32,150 bases of DNA from a virus. The notes under the pieces are model-generated. The model was given only the letters and a program-made list of their open reading frames with translations. It searched no databases and was not told where the DNA came from. Positions 11,851-19,812 of the stretch are shown in pieces. The position numbers and the translations under genes are program-made. Numbering within the stretch: the first letter of the stretch is position 1; each line of letters starts with the position of its first letter. The DNA lies in the IMG/VR virus record IMGVR_UViG_3300020469_000156, positions 1-32,150 of that record; one strand, 5' to 3'.

Positions 11851-11977
11851 TGGGTAGGGGGTTAAAAAACCGTGACTCACTGTTAGCTAGTAGTCCCTCA
11901 CTCACATTATTCTTAAAAAAAGTACCTTTGCAAAAATATTATTTTGCTCTAGGGGTTTTGTTGAACAGGAGATTGAT
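11851..11977 (+). other. Intergenic leader with hairpin and AT-rich element
   Basis: Directly after the terminase stop, AGTGGGT (11849-11855) pairs with ACTCACT (11875-11881), enclosing GGTT/AACC. Further on TATTAT at 11937-11942 lies in an A/T-rich stretch and could be a -10 element, but no good -35 is visible. AGGAG at 11967-11971 serves the next gene. Confidence 0.35.
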
Positions 11978-12244
11978 TTGCCACAAGAGTCTACCAAGAG
12001 TTTGTTAAAGCGTGCTGAGTCTTTAGAGGCTCGCATTCGTTCTATGGAGGATGCTAGTGGTGCGTTTACTCCTGCGATACCTACTAAGGGTCTTGGTTTT
12101 TTTAAGAAGAACGCGGCTCGTATTATTAATAGGTTGAAGGACATGCGGCAGGATCAGGTTCTTAGCGGCAAGGATTACAAGCGCATGAACAAGACTTTGC
12201 TTGAGTTAGACAACAAGCTGTTTCGTCGTGGCAAGCCTCGGTAA
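11978..12244 (+). CDS. Small basic hypothetical protein
   Basis: 88 residues from a TTG start with AGGAG six bases upstream. The protein is basic and helical (KSLLKRAESLEARIRSM; AARIINRLKDMRQDQ) and ends RRGKPR. It is the first of six small Lys/Arg-rich proteins between the two terminase genes. Probably nucleic-acid-binding or virion-associated; no family recognised. Confidence 0.65.
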   Translation: MPQESTKSLLKRAESLEARIRSMEDASGAFTPAIPTKGLGFFKKNAARIINRLKDMRQDQVLSGKDYKRMNKTLLELDNKLFRRGKPR

Positions 12245-12258
12245 TATAGGAGATTGAT

Positions 12259-12624
12259 ATGAAGACGGAAACAAAGCGGCCTATGGCTGGTAGGGCTAGA
12301 AGTTTATTAAAGAAGGTTAGTGCTGAGATTGACAGCATACCTAAGTACAAGGGTTCTCTTACTGGTCAACCTGCTGAGACACCATTGCAGATGGTTAGTC
12401 ATAGTATTACTGCTGCTCGTCGCGCCATTCGTTTTCTTAAGAGCCAGCCTTCTGTTTCTTCTTTGGTTTCTAAGCGTAAGAAGCTAGAGGGCATAGTTAA
12501 GGACGCGGAGGAGTTTAAGAAGATGGACTTTAGCGGAAAGCCTAGCGGCGAGATGGGCAAGGCGACTACTACTCTAAGCAAGTCTGCTTATTTGAATAAG
12601 AAGCGCAAAGAGCGTAATCGTTGA
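12259..12624 (+). CDS. Small basic hypothetical protein
   Basis: 121 residues, with AGGAG seven bases before the ATG in the same GGAGATTGAT context as the previous gene. The protein is rich in Lys, Arg and Ser, with helices at RARSLLKKVSAEIDSI and SITAARRAIRFLKSQ and a strongly basic C-terminus (NKKRKERNR). No family recognised. Its basic character suggests DNA or RNA binding. Confidence 0.65.
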   Translation: MKTETKRPMAGRARSLLKKVSAEIDSIPKYKGSLTGQPAETPLQMVSHSITAARRAIRFLKSQPSVSSLVSKRKKLEGIVKDAEEFKKMDFSGKPSGEMGKATTTLSKSAYLNKKRKERNR

Positions 12625-12660
12625 GGGCTGGCGTATTAGCATCGGTATTAAGGATTCATC

Positions 12661-12960
12661 ATGGCAACACCAGCGTGGACACGAAAGGAAGGCAAGAACC
12701 CGAAGGGGGGCTTGAACGCCAAGGGGCGCGAGGGAACGGGGATGAAGGCTCCAGTAAAAAGCGGAGACAACCCAAGAAGAGCCAGCTTCCTAGCACGGAT
12801 GGGAAACATGAAAGGCCCCGAAAGGGACGAAAAAGGAAAGCCAACTCGTCTTCTTCTTAGCTTAAGGGTGTGGGGCGCATCGTCAAAAGCTGACGCAAGA
12901 GCGAAGGCTAGAGCAATTAGTAAGCGGAACAAAGCAAAGAAAGGGAAGTCAAATGCCTAG
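12661..12960 (+). CDS. DUF6321-like basic protein
   Basis: 99 residues. PAWTRKEGKNPKGGLNAKGR near the N-terminus, then RRASFLARMGNMKGP, then a WGASSKADARAKARAIS motif, form a conserved small-protein family I know from marine phages (DUF6321, name from memory). The protein is very basic, with about a quarter Lys or Arg, and has no cysteine or membrane segment. Function is unknown; position next to the terminase suggests a DNA-packaging or virion role. Its end overlaps the next gene by 8 bases. Confidence 0.72.
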   Translation: MATPAWTRKEGKNPKGGLNAKGREGTGMKAPVKSGDNPRRASFLARMGNMKGPERDEKGKPTRLLLSLRVWGASSKADARAKARAISKRNKAKKGKSNA

Positions 12961-13084
12961 TGGTAAAGGAACTTACGGAACTAAAGTTGGACGTCCTCCC
13001 AAGAAAAAGCCAGCTATGACTAAGAAACAAAAGACATTACCGACTGCTTTAAAGAGAAAAATCATGCAGTCAAAGGCTAAGTAA
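12953..13084 (+). CDS. 43-residue AT-hook protein
   Basis: A small frame with GGGAAG before the ATG. It contains VGRPPKKKP (residues 12-20), an AT-hook-like GRP core, and a Lys-rich C-terminus (KRKIMQSKAK). Stop and the next start overlap by one base (TAATG). Likely binds DNA by the minor groove; biological role unknown. Confidence 0.6.
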   Translation: MPSGKGTYGTKVGRPPKKKPAMTKKQKTLPTALKRKIMQSKAK

Positions 13085-13251
13085 TGGCGGTTAATGCTGC
13101 TGGTAACTACACCAAGCCCACAATGCGGAAGTCTTTATTCAAGCGCATTAAGGCTGCGAATGTACAGGGTACTGCTGCTGGCAAGTGGTCGGCGCGTAAG
13201 GCTCAGTTATTAGCCAAGCGTTATAAAGCTGCTGGTGGCGGTTACACATGA
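13084..13251 (+). CDS. Small basic conserved phage protein
   Basis: 55 residues. KWSARKAQLLAKRYKAAGGGYT at the C-terminus (34-55) is a motif I recognise from small phage and giant-virus proteins of unknown function, and NYTKPTMRKSLFKRIKA precedes it. The gene is coupled at both ends (TAATG before, ATGA after). Basic and probably helical; function unknown. Confidence 0.6.
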   Translation: MAVNAAGNYTKPTMRKSLFKRIKAANVQGTAAGKWSARKAQLLAKRYKAAGGGYT

Positions 13252-13484
13252 AGAAGCCTCAGAGATCATTATTAAATTGGGGCAAGCAGAAGTGGCGCAC
13301 CAAGTCGGGCAAGCGATCTAGTGACACTGGCGAACGGTACTTACCTAGTAAAGCTATTGCTGCTCTTAGTGATTCTGAATATGCAGCTACAACCGCAGCT
13401 AAACGAAAGGGCAAGGCTAAGGGTAAGCAGTTTGTGGCTCAACCGAAAGCTATTGCTAAAAAAGTAAGGCAGTATCGTACATGA
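13248..13484 (+). CDS. Small basic conserved protein of unknown function
   Basis: 78 residues with the conserved pattern KPQRSLLNWGKQKWRTKSGK, GERYLP..AI..LS, EYAATTAAKRKGKAKGKQF and a basic tail QPKAIAKKVRQYR. I recognise it as a family widespread in marine phages and algal viruses, but no function is established that I know of. It overlaps both neighbours by four bases. It may bind nucleic acid, to judge by its charge. Confidence 0.65.
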   Translation: MKKPQRSLLNWGKQKWRTKSGKRSSDTGERYLPSKAIAALSDSEYAATTAAKRKGKAKGKQFVAQPKAIAKKVRQYRT

Positions 13485-13666
13485 GTTTTATATCTACCCT
13501 TTCCCTAGCAGAGCTAGATATACTTAGGCAGATAGTTAGAAAGGTTCATCTAACGTATGTGCCGCTGGACTTTGCCACCGACAGGGAATGCGATAAGATG
13601 ATTGACGGCATGGCCCCTGAGACTGTTGATAGAATGTTGAGGTTCGGCAGACAGTACTGTGGTTGA
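13481..13666 (+). CDS. Small hypothetical protein before the large terminase
   Basis: 61 residues. It begins in an ATGA overlap with the previous stop and ends 8 bases inside the large terminase. The sequence is helical (LAELDILRQIVRKVHLTYV; DKMIDGMAPETVDRMLRF), neither strongly basic nor membrane-bound, unlike its neighbours. No family recognised; coupling to the terminase suggests a packaging-related role. Confidence 0.6.
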   Translation: MSFISTLSLAELDILRQIVRKVHLTYVPLDFATDRECDKMIDGMAPETVDRMLRFGRQYCG

Positions 13667-15182
13667 TTTTAAATACAAACCAGACGGAGAAACGCTTAAG
13701 GCGTTTATGAAAGACAATACATTCTTTCGTGGCATTCGCGGCCCTGTAGGTTCTGGCAAGTCTGTTGGCTGTTGCATTGAGGTATTTCGCAGGGCGCTTG
13801 CACAAGATAAGAATAGCAAGGGCATACGCAGAAGCCGCTGGGCAATTATTCGTAATACCAACCCACAGCTTAGAACCACTACTATTAAGACTTGGCTTGA
13901 TTGGTTTCCAGAAGCTGATTGGGGTAAGTTTACTTGGTCGGTTCCATATACTCACCACATTAAAAAGGGTGACATTGATCTTGAGGTTTTGTTCTTAGCT
14001 CTTGATAGGCCCGAAGACGTTAAGAAATTATTGTCATTAGAGCTTACTGGCATTTGGGTTAATGAGGCTAGAGAAATACCCAAGTCTATTATGGATGCGT
14101 GTACTATGCGCGTTGGTCGCTTTCCTTCTATGCGTGAGGGAGGGCCGTCTTGGACAGGAGTTATTGCCGATACCAATGCACCAGAGGAAGATCACTGGTG
14201 GCCGATCATGTCTGGCGAGGTTCCGATTCCAGATCACATACCGCGAGAACAAGCTAAGATGTTGGTTAAACCTGACAACTGGTCATTTTTTACGCAACCT
14301 GCTGCCATGACTGAGGTTAAGAACGACGAGAATGAAGTGGATGCCTATAAGCCTAGTAAGAGCGCAGAGAATACTAAGAACATGATGGGGTCTTATTATC
14401 CTAATTTAATACAGGGTAAAACTAAAAGCTGGATAGATGTTTATGTTATGAATCGCTTGGGTTCTATACAGGACGGAAAGCCAATCTATCCTATGTTTGT
14501 TACTGACACACACGTTGCTAAAGAGGAAATCCCTGTTGCTGCTGGTTATCCTTTGTATATTGGTTTGGATTTTGGTCTAACCCCTGCAGCTACTATGGGT
14601 CAAAAGGTTAGAGGTAGATGGTTAGTACAGGATGAAGTCGTTGCGTTTGACATGGGTATTGTTAGGTTTGCGGAAGTTCTACGTGAGCAGATTGCTACTA
14701 GATTCTCTCAGTGTTCTGAGGTTATTATTTATGGTGATCCTGCGGGTGACTTTCGGGCGCAGACCGACGAATCTACCCCGTTCCACATACTTAGAGGTGC
14801 TGGCCTTAGAGCATTCCCCGCCCCATCTAATTCCGTGGATTTGCGCCTTGAGTCGGTATCTTCGCAGCTTAACAAAATGACAGAAGGCAAACCCGCTTTT
14901 CTAGTAGATCGCCGTTGTTCTCAGCTTATCAAAGGCTTTGAGGGTGGATACCAGTATCGCCGCATGGAAGTATCTGGCGAGAGATACGCAGATAAGCCTG
15001 ACAAGAATATGTTTAGTCACATTCATGACGCGCTGCAGTATATGCTGTTGGGTGCTGGCGAAGGTCGGGCCTTGATGAATAATCAAAAAGCGGCTAGGCC
15101 ATCTGTTGCCAAGAGGGACTTTGATGTATTTGCCAAGCGTAGTAGTCCCAAGCGCAGACAGGGACTATGGGCGCGTATGTAA
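13659..15182 (+). CDS. Terminase large subunit
   Basis: 507 residues from a GTG start overlapping the previous gene. The ATPase has Walker A GPVGSGKS at 28-35 and a Walker-B-like TGIWVNEARE (130-139, Glu136 catalytic) of the form seen in T7-like and related terminases. The nuclease domain has Asp304 in GLDFGLTP, Asp360 in YGDPAGD and Asp457 in HIHDALQY, the acidic triad of the RNase-H-like fold. It pumps DNA into proheads and cuts concatemers, using the connector encoded two genes downstream as its dock. The motif after its stop codon is repeated at 30826. Confidence 0.95.
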   Translation: MVDFKYKPDGETLKAFMKDNTFFRGIRGPVGSGKSVGCCIEVFRRALAQDKNSKGIRRSRWAIIRNTNPQLRTTTIKTWLDWFPEADWGKFTWSVPYTHHIKKGDIDLEVLFLALDRPEDVKKLLSLELTGIWVNEAREIPKSIMDACTMRVGRFPSMREGGPSWTGVIADTNAPEEDHWWPIMSGEVPIPDHIPREQAKMLVKPDNWSFFTQPAAMTEVKNDENEVDAYKPSKSAENTKNMMGSYYPNLIQGKTKSWIDVYVMNRLGSIQDGKPIYPMFVTDTHVAKEEIPVAAGYPLYIGLDFGLTPAATMGQKVRGRWLVQDEVVAFDMGIVRFAEVLREQIATRFSQCSEVIIYGDPAGDFRAQTDESTPFHILRGAGLRAFPAPSNSVDLRLESVSSQLNKMTEGKPAFLVDRRCSQLIKGFEGGYQYRRMEVSGERYADKPDKNMFSHIHDALQYMLLGAGEGRALMNNQKAARPSVAKRDFDVFAKRSSPKRRQGLWARM

Positions 15183-15220
15183 TTGTGCGTTGCTGATTGT
15201 TCTGTGTTGTGCTTATCGCT
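15180..15220 (+). promoter_or_regulatory. Repeated post-stop element, candidate promoter (copy 1)
   Basis: TAATTGTGCGTTGCT at 15180-15194 begins with the terminase stop codon and is found exactly again at 30826-30840. TTGCTG at 15190-15195, 18 bases, then TATCGCT at 15214-15220 gives a -35/-10-like layout ahead of the connector operon. Candidate phage-regulated promoter, by repetition and placement only. Confidence 0.4.
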
Positions 15221-15240
15221 AACCAACAAAGGAGATTGCT

Positions 15241-15567
15241 ATGTGCAAATTCATAAGTAGACCGCTTAGAAAAATAGAACGAGCTTCAAATAAACTTATT
15301 GGCAAGCCTTTAGGTATTAACACTAATATTTTTGGTGGTGGTTTAAATAAGGGCGGTGCGCCTATGGTGGATGAATCTGCAGAAGACCTGCAGGCTCTAT
15401 CCGATCAGGCTAACGAAGAGTTGGCAGAAGAAAAGCAAAAAGCTACAGAAGACACTATACAGCAAACTACAGCTAAAAGATTTAGAAGCGGATCGCGTGG
15501 TCGGCGTTCTTTGCTGCGATCTAAGTCTGGTGGTGGCGCTGGGTTTTATAACAGGTTTCAATTATGA
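15241..15567 (+). CDS. Small conserved protein upstream of the connector
   Basis: 108 residues, with AAGGAG before the ATG. The N-terminus is basic (LRKIERASNKLIGKP), the middle acidic and helical (DESAEDLQALSDQANEELAE), and the C-terminus carries GRRSLLRSKSGGGAGFYNRF, an ending I have seen in small proteins encoded just before connector genes of marine podoviruses. Stop and connector start overlap by four bases. Likely virion or assembly related; function unknown. Confidence 0.65.
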   Translation: MCKFISRPLRKIERASNKLIGKPLGINTNIFGGGLNKGGAPMVDESAEDLQALSDQANEELAEEKQKATEDTIQQTTAKRFRSGSRGRRSLLRSKSGGGAGFYNRFQL

Positions 15568-17120
15568 TAGATGATCCAATAGCTAAAGGTTACTACGAGC
15601 ATTACGCTAAGGCAAAAGCCAAGCGTGAAAACTTTATACCTTTGTTTGAAGAATGCTATGAGTATTCCCTTCCCCAGCGTGAGTCATTTTATTATGAAAG
15701 CGTAGGGCAGAGACGCGACGATAAAATATTTGACGAGACTGCTGTTGTTGGTGTGCAAGAGTTTGCATCCCGATTGCAGTCGGGCATTGTTCCTAACTTT
15801 GCGCGATGGGCTGATCTAACTGCTGGCTCCGAGGTTCCTAAAGAACAGCGTGATGCCGTTAATAATGACCTTGATGAAGTCACTGACTATGTATTTGAGG
15901 TTTTGCAGAACTCTAACTTCAGCCAAGAGGTGCATGAATCCTTTATGGATTTAGCCGTAGGCACTGGCGTTTTGGTTGCAGAAGAAGGCGATGCAATTAA
16001 TCCAATACGCTTCTCTGCTATTCCCCTGCCTCACGTTGTATTAGATACTGGCCCTGATGATCGGATAGATCACATCTACCGTGAGCGTAAGGGCATTAGA
16101 TATAATCAGTTGCAGGTTTTATACCCTGACGCTGAAATGAATGAGCAGATACAGAACCGCATGGGTAATGGCGGTAAGGATACAACGACTGTACTTGAGT
16201 TGGTTTGCCGTGATTACTCACAGAAAAACCAAGAAGTATATATGAGTTACGCTTACTGCATGACTACCGAAAGCGTGATTTACAAACGTGAGCTTAAGGG
16301 CAATGGCGCTAATCCTTTTATTTGTTTCCGTTGGTCTAAGTGTGCTGGCGAAGTCTATGGTCGCGGTCCTCTTATCAATGCGCTGTCTGCTATTAAGACA
16401 ACCAACCTAACCATTGAGTTAATCTTAGAAAATGCACAGATGGCTATATCTGGCGTGTATCAAATGGATGATGATGGCGTCATTAATCCTGATACTATAT
16501 CCTTAGTGCCAGGGTCCATTATACCAAAGGCTATTGGTTCCAATGGGTTACAGCCCGTTGCTGCAGCAGGAGACTTTAGTGTGTCTCAGCTTATACTTTC
16601 TGATATGCGCTTAAACATTAAACGTGCGCTGTATAATGACATGCTAGGCAATCCAGATAAAACTCCTGCATCTGCTACTGAGGTTGCGGAACGTATGGCT
16701 GATTTATCTAGGCGTATGGGTTCTGCGTTTGGCAGACTGCAAGCAGAGCTAGTGCAGCCAGTATTGCAGCGCGTTATTTACATTCTTAAGAAACAGGGTC
16801 GCATTGAAGTTCCTACTGTCAATGGTCGGGAAGTTAAAGTTAGGTCTGTATCTCCACTAGCGCAAGCACAGGCTAATGCAGATATATCATCTGTTGGTCG
16901 CTTTCTTGAGATGGTTCTTGGCACCTTTGGGCCGGAGGTTCTTAACCTACTAATCAATTCAGAAGAAACCGCAGCACATCTTGCTAAGAAGTTTGGTGTG
17001 CCTGACGGGTTGATTCGTGATCCAGAAGAACGTAAGCAGATAGTTGCAATGGCGCAGCAAATGCAAATGCAGCAACAACAGCAAATGCAAGAGCAACCGC
17101 CACAGGAACAACTGCAATAG
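15564..17120 (+). CDS. Head-tail connector (portal) protein, T7 gp8-like
   Basis: 518 residues, close to T7 gp8 (536). Characteristic segments: YSLPQRESFYYESVGQRRDD near the N-terminus, then FDETAVVGVQEFASRLQSG, PNFARWADLTAG, AVGTGVLVAEEG and GPLINALSAIKTTNLTIE in the middle, and TPASATEVAERMADLSRRMG towards the C-terminus. These match the T7-type head-to-tail connector family. The last 30 residues are Gln/Met-rich low complexity (QQMQMQQQQQMQEQ). It forms the dodecameric ring through which DNA passes and to which tail tubular A attaches. Confidence 0.93.
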   Translation: MIDDPIAKGYYEHYAKAKAKRENFIPLFEECYEYSLPQRESFYYESVGQRRDDKIFDETAVVGVQEFASRLQSGIVPNFARWADLTAGSEVPKEQRDAVNNDLDEVTDYVFEVLQNSNFSQEVHESFMDLAVGTGVLVAEEGDAINPIRFSAIPLPHVVLDTGPDDRIDHIYRERKGIRYNQLQVLYPDAEMNEQIQNRMGNGGKDTTTVLELVCRDYSQKNQEVYMSYAYCMTTESVIYKRELKGNGANPFICFRWSKCAGEVYGRGPLINALSAIKTTNLTIELILENAQMAISGVYQMDDDGVINPDTISLVPGSIIPKAIGSNGLQPVAAAGDFSVSQLILSDMRLNIKRALYNDMLGNPDKTPASATEVAERMADLSRRMGSAFGRLQAELVQPVLQRVIYILKKQGRIEVPTVNGREVKVRSVSPLAQAQANADISSVGRFLEMVLGTFGPEVLNLLINSEETAAHLAKKFGVPDGLIRDPEERKQIVAMAQQMQMQQQQQMQEQPPQEQLQ

Positions 17121-17130
17121 GAGATAAAAG

Positions 17131-17391
17131 TTGGCGAAAGCAAACATCGGTATTGATGGAATACAACGCACAGCTAATCAAGATAAAGTTATAAGCACTA
17201 CGATTGCTCATCTGTTTGAATCGGAAACAGGTAAGGCAGTTATGGAATACCTTAAATCTATAACAGTAAATCGTGTGCATGGGCCAAACATAACTACAGA
17301 AGAATTGCGTCATCACGAAGGGCAGCGATATATAGTTGGTTTGTTACAAGCTAGAGTGCAGCATGGTCATAAGGTAAAGCAAGATGTCTGA
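17131..17391 (+). CDS. Bbp19-like small phage protein
   Basis: 86 residues from a TTG start with GGAG upstream. FESETGKAVMEYLKSITVNR (29-48) and EELRHHEGQRYIVGLLQAR follow the pattern F....G..V..YL....., HEGQR..v..L of the Bbp19-type family (named from Bordetella phage BPP-1; from memory), usually encoded between portal and scaffold genes. Function is not established. It overlaps the scaffold gene by 8 bases. Confidence 0.65.
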   Translation: MAKANIGIDGIQRTANQDKVISTTIAHLFESETGKAVMEYLKSITVNRVHGPNITTEELRHHEGQRYIVGLLQARVQHGHKVKQDV

Positions 17392-18103
17392 GTCATTATT
17401 AAATGAATCGCCTCAACCCGCAGAAGCAACTGCAGAAGTTACGCAAACGCCGACCGATAGACCGGATTGGTTGCCTGAGAAATTTAACTCGCCAGAGGAT
17501 TTGGGCAAGGCGTACAATGAATTATCTTCTAAGCTGGGCGCAAAGGAAGAAGACCTAAAGGCTTCATGGCAAGAGGAAATGCAGAGAGAGGCTTACGCTG
17601 ATCGTCCTGCTACTAAAGGTGATTACCTTCTGCCAGAAAGTATTGATCCCGAAACTGCAGTAGATAGTCCGTTGCTTGATTGGTGGTCTGATCATTCTTT
17701 TGAAAGTGGCCTTGGTCAAGAAGAGTTCCAAAAAGGCATTGAGTTATTTGCCGAAGCAATGAATGCAGGGCAACCTGACATAGAGGCAGAAACTAAACTG
17801 TTAGGTGATTCGGCAACTGATCGCATTGAGGCAGCTAGTTTGTTTGCTAATCAGTTCTTTCCAGAAGAAAGCCTAGATGCAATAGAACGTATGTGTGAAA
17901 CGGCTGGCGGTATTGTTGCTTTAGAACACATTATGGAAAAGATGAAAGGGCCATCATTTGCAGGTGACTCAGCTATGTCTAGCCAGATTACCGAGGATTC
18001 TTTACGCAGTATGCAGAATGATGAACGCTATTGGAATCCGCAAAAGCGTGACAATGCTTACGTTAGTCAAGTAGATCAGGCGTATCGCAAACTATATGGC
18101 TGA
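17384..18103 (+). CDS. Capsid scaffold protein, T7 gp9-like
   Basis: 239 residues, acidic overall. The N-terminus is disordered and Pro/Glu/Thr-rich, followed by RPDWLPEKFNSPEDLGKAYNEL (27-48), a hallmark of T7-like scaffolds and related phage proteins. The C-terminal part is helical (FAEAMNAGQPDIEAETKLLG, LDAIERMCETAGGIVALEHI) and ends in a basic-aromatic tail (QVDQAYRKLYG), suitable for capsid binding. It lies between connector and capsid as expected, with the acetyltransferase-like gene interposed. Confidence 0.85.
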   Translation: MSESLLNESPQPAEATAEVTQTPTDRPDWLPEKFNSPEDLGKAYNELSSKLGAKEEDLKASWQEEMQREAYADRPATKGDYLLPESIDPETAVDSPLLDWWSDHSFESGLGQEEFQKGIELFAEAMNAGQPDIEAETKLLGDSATDRIEAASLFANQFFPEESLDAIERMCETAGGIVALEHIMEKMKGPSFAGDSAMSSQITEDSLRSMQNDERYWNPQKRDNAYVSQVDQAYRKLYG

Positions 18104-18608
18104 TCCTATTCTACAGCGTAGGGGCTTTCAATTAGTCCCTATGCAAAAGTCTCATGTTATGAAGTTCTACCATGACATAGCTCCGTATAGTGCGGCAGAG
18201 TATGAAGACGTTGATCTATTCTATGCCTTAGATAAAATGCAAGAAGAACAAGAGTGCATGGTATTAGAAAACCAAGACGGTATATCTGTGCAGCTTATTG
18301 GTCTACAAGCTACTGGCAATCAGCAAGTCTGTATGTGGTCTTTGTTTACTAAGCAAATGGATACAGATTGGCGCAGCGTTATTAGAGTATCTCCTGACAT
18401 TCTTAGGTACGTTCATCAGACTTACTATGAGATAAATCTAAACATATCAGCAGAAAGCGAAGGCTCTCTTAACTGGGCATCATGGCTTGGATTTACACCC
18501 ACTGGGTATATAGATGATGAAGATGGTACAACCTTAGTGCATTTTGTGCGTTGCAATCCTGACAGAAAGAATGTTTACGCTCTAGCGTCACGGCCCGTAA
18601 TGCACTGA
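18096..18608 (+). CDS. GNAT-like / T7 gp13-like protein
   Basis: 170 residues. The C-terminal half, including INLNISAESEGSLNWASWLGF and TPTGYIDDEDGTTLVHFVRC, has the final GNAT pattern of N....A..W...LGF......., while the N-terminal part has PMQKSHVMKFYHDIAPYSA. Similar short proteins in T7-like phages are called internal virion protein A (gp13) or acetyltransferase-like. The acetyl-CoA loop (Q/RxxGxG/A) is not clear, so activity is doubtful. Unlike T7, the gene is between scaffold and capsid. A core of the repeated promoter-like element lies within its last 65 bases. Confidence 0.65.
   Translation: MADPILQRRGFQLVPMQKSHVMKFYHDIAPYSAAEYEDVDLFYALDKMQEEQECMVLENQDGISVQLIGLQATGNQQVCMWSLFTKQMDTDWRSVIRVSPDILRYVHQTYYEINLNISAESEGSLNWASWLGFTPTGYIDDEDGTTLVHFVRCNPDRKNVYALASRPVMH
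18544..18581 (+). promoter_or_regulatory. Candidate promoter upstream of the capsid gene (copy 2, core)
   Basis: TTGTGCGTTGC at 18544-18554 is identical to the core of the elements at 15180 and 30826. TTGCAA at 18551-18556, 18 bases, then TTACGCT at 18575-18581 repeats the spacing of copy 1. It lies inside coding sequence about 110 bases before the capsid start, a sensible place for strong capsid transcription. Confidence 0.3.
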
Positions 18609-18688
18609 GTAGCCCGTTAGGATACCTACGTTGAGGATGCAGAAGGATACCCAGAGAACAAATGCAACCTTAATAAAGGACTCTTGAA

Positions 18689-19501
18689 ATGGCTAATACA
18701 ATTGATACAGCCTTCATCAAGCAGTTTGAATCCGATGTGCACCTAGCATATCAACGCATGGGTTCTAAACTGCGGAACACTGTTCGTACTGCAAACGCTA
18801 CTGCGTCTGTCGTTCGTTTCCAAAAGATTGGTGCTGGCATTGCTACTACTAAATCACGCAACGGTAATGTCACTCCTATGGAACTGGCGCACACAACCGT
18901 TGAAGCAACCATGAGCGACTTCTACGCTCCTGAGTATATTGACAAGTTGGACGAGTTGAAGACTAACATCAACGAGCGTCAAGCTGTTGCTCAATCTGCT
19001 GCTGCTGCTCTTGGTCGTAAGACTGACGAGCTTATCTACACAGCTATGGATGCTGGCGCTAGTAGTACTCAAATCCATGATACAAGTTCGGCTATTGAAA
19101 TTGCTGACATTCTATCATTGTTTGAAACTATGGGTGTTGCTGATGTGCCAGAAGATGGGCAGCGTTATTTAGCGATGCACCCTAAAGGGTACGCCGATCT
19201 CTTTGCAATTACTCAGTTTGCATCATCCGACTTTGTTGGAGAGCAGAATCTGCCGTTTGCTGGTGGTATGACCATGAAGGAATTTATGGGCTTTAAAGTA
19301 TTCTCTACCTCTGCTGTTACAGCGGGTAAGAATATGGCTTATCATACATCGGCAGTTGGTCTTGGTATTAACGCAGAAGTTGCTACTGAGGTTAATTATG
19401 TTGCTGAGAAAGCATCTCACCTTGCAAACTCCATGATGTCTATGGGCGCAGTCGCTATTGACGCCAACGGCATTTATGAAGTTCTTGACAACAACTCTTA
19501 A
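18689..19501 (+). CDS. Major capsid protein
   Basis: 270 residues, small for a capsid protein. There is no signal or membrane segment. An alpha/beta N-arm (HLAYQRMGSKLRNTVRTANAT), a segment with long helices (DKLDELKTNINERQAVAQSA; KTDELIYTAMDAG) and a C-terminal domain (RYLAMHPKGYADLFAIT; GFKVFSTSAVTAGKNMAYHT; MMSMGAVAIDANGIYEV) read as an HK97-fold phage capsid similar to those of marine podoviruses. It follows the scaffold, is preceded by an 80-base leader with AAGGAC at the start and is followed by a small structural-type gene and a hairpin. Confidence 0.85.
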   Translation: MANTIDTAFIKQFESDVHLAYQRMGSKLRNTVRTANATASVVRFQKIGAGIATTKSRNGNVTPMELAHTTVEATMSDFYAPEYIDKLDELKTNINERQAVAQSAAAALGRKTDELIYTAMDAGASSTQIHDTSSAIEIADILSLFETMGVADVPEDGQRYLAMHPKGYADLFAITQFASSDFVGEQNLPFAGGMTMKEFMGFKVFSTSAVTAGKNMAYHTSAVGLGINAEVATEVNYVAEKASHLANSMMSMGAVAIDANGIYEVLDNNS

Positions 19502-19515
19502 GAAAGGACTTCATC

Positions 19516-19779
19516 ATGGCTTATGACGCAGCAGGACTACATCGCATTGGGGGCGCTAGTGGCGCTGCTCTTTGGATGTATCGCACCGCAGACGCGATTG
19601 CGACAGTCAACACAGCAGGTTACTTTAATACTGCAGCAGCAATGCTAAATGTTCGTGATCTGATTATTGTGCAGGATACAAATGTACCGACTACTAATTT
19701 TGTAACTGTACTTTCTAACACTGGTTCAGTGGTGGATGTCTCTGATGGCACAGCCGTTGCTGAAACAGACGGCGATTAA
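19516..19779 (+). CDS. Small capsid-associated (decoration-like) protein
   Basis: 87 residues, with AAAGGA before the ATG. The sequence is Ala/Thr/Val-rich and beta-prone (LWMYRTADAIATVNTAGYFN; RDLIIVQDTNVPTTNFVTVL; GTAVAETDG). Short proteins of this look are commonly encoded right after the capsid gene in marine phages and may decorate or stabilise the shell; this is inference from place and composition. The gene ends at the stop codon that overlaps the ribosome binding site of the next gene. Confidence 0.65.
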   Translation: MAYDAAGLHRIGGASGAALWMYRTADAIATVNTAGYFNTAAAMLNVRDLIIVQDTNVPTTNFVTVLSNTGSVVDVSDGTAVAETDGD

Positions 19780-19812
19780 GGAGAGGGGGTTTCGGCCCCC
19801 TAACCACCTAGT
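19778..19812 (+). promoter_or_regulatory. Hairpin between ribosome binding site and tail tubular A start
   Basis: AAGGAG at 19778-19783 is followed by a GGGGG/CCCCC hairpin (19785-19789 with 19796-19800, loop TTTCGG, plus a possible A-T pair) and then 11-12 bases to the ATG at 19813. There is no other ribosome binding site near that ATG. Folding would reduce the gap from 29 to about 12 bases. The hairpin, lacking a T tract, may also slow transcription after the capsid genes, as the T7 terminator does. Confidence 0.55.

Noticed and set aside
16778-17143. Cysteine-rich minus-strand frame opposite the end of the connector gene
   Set aside because: The cysteines are the complement of the Gln codon repeats in the connector's C-terminus; it is an artefact of low complexity.
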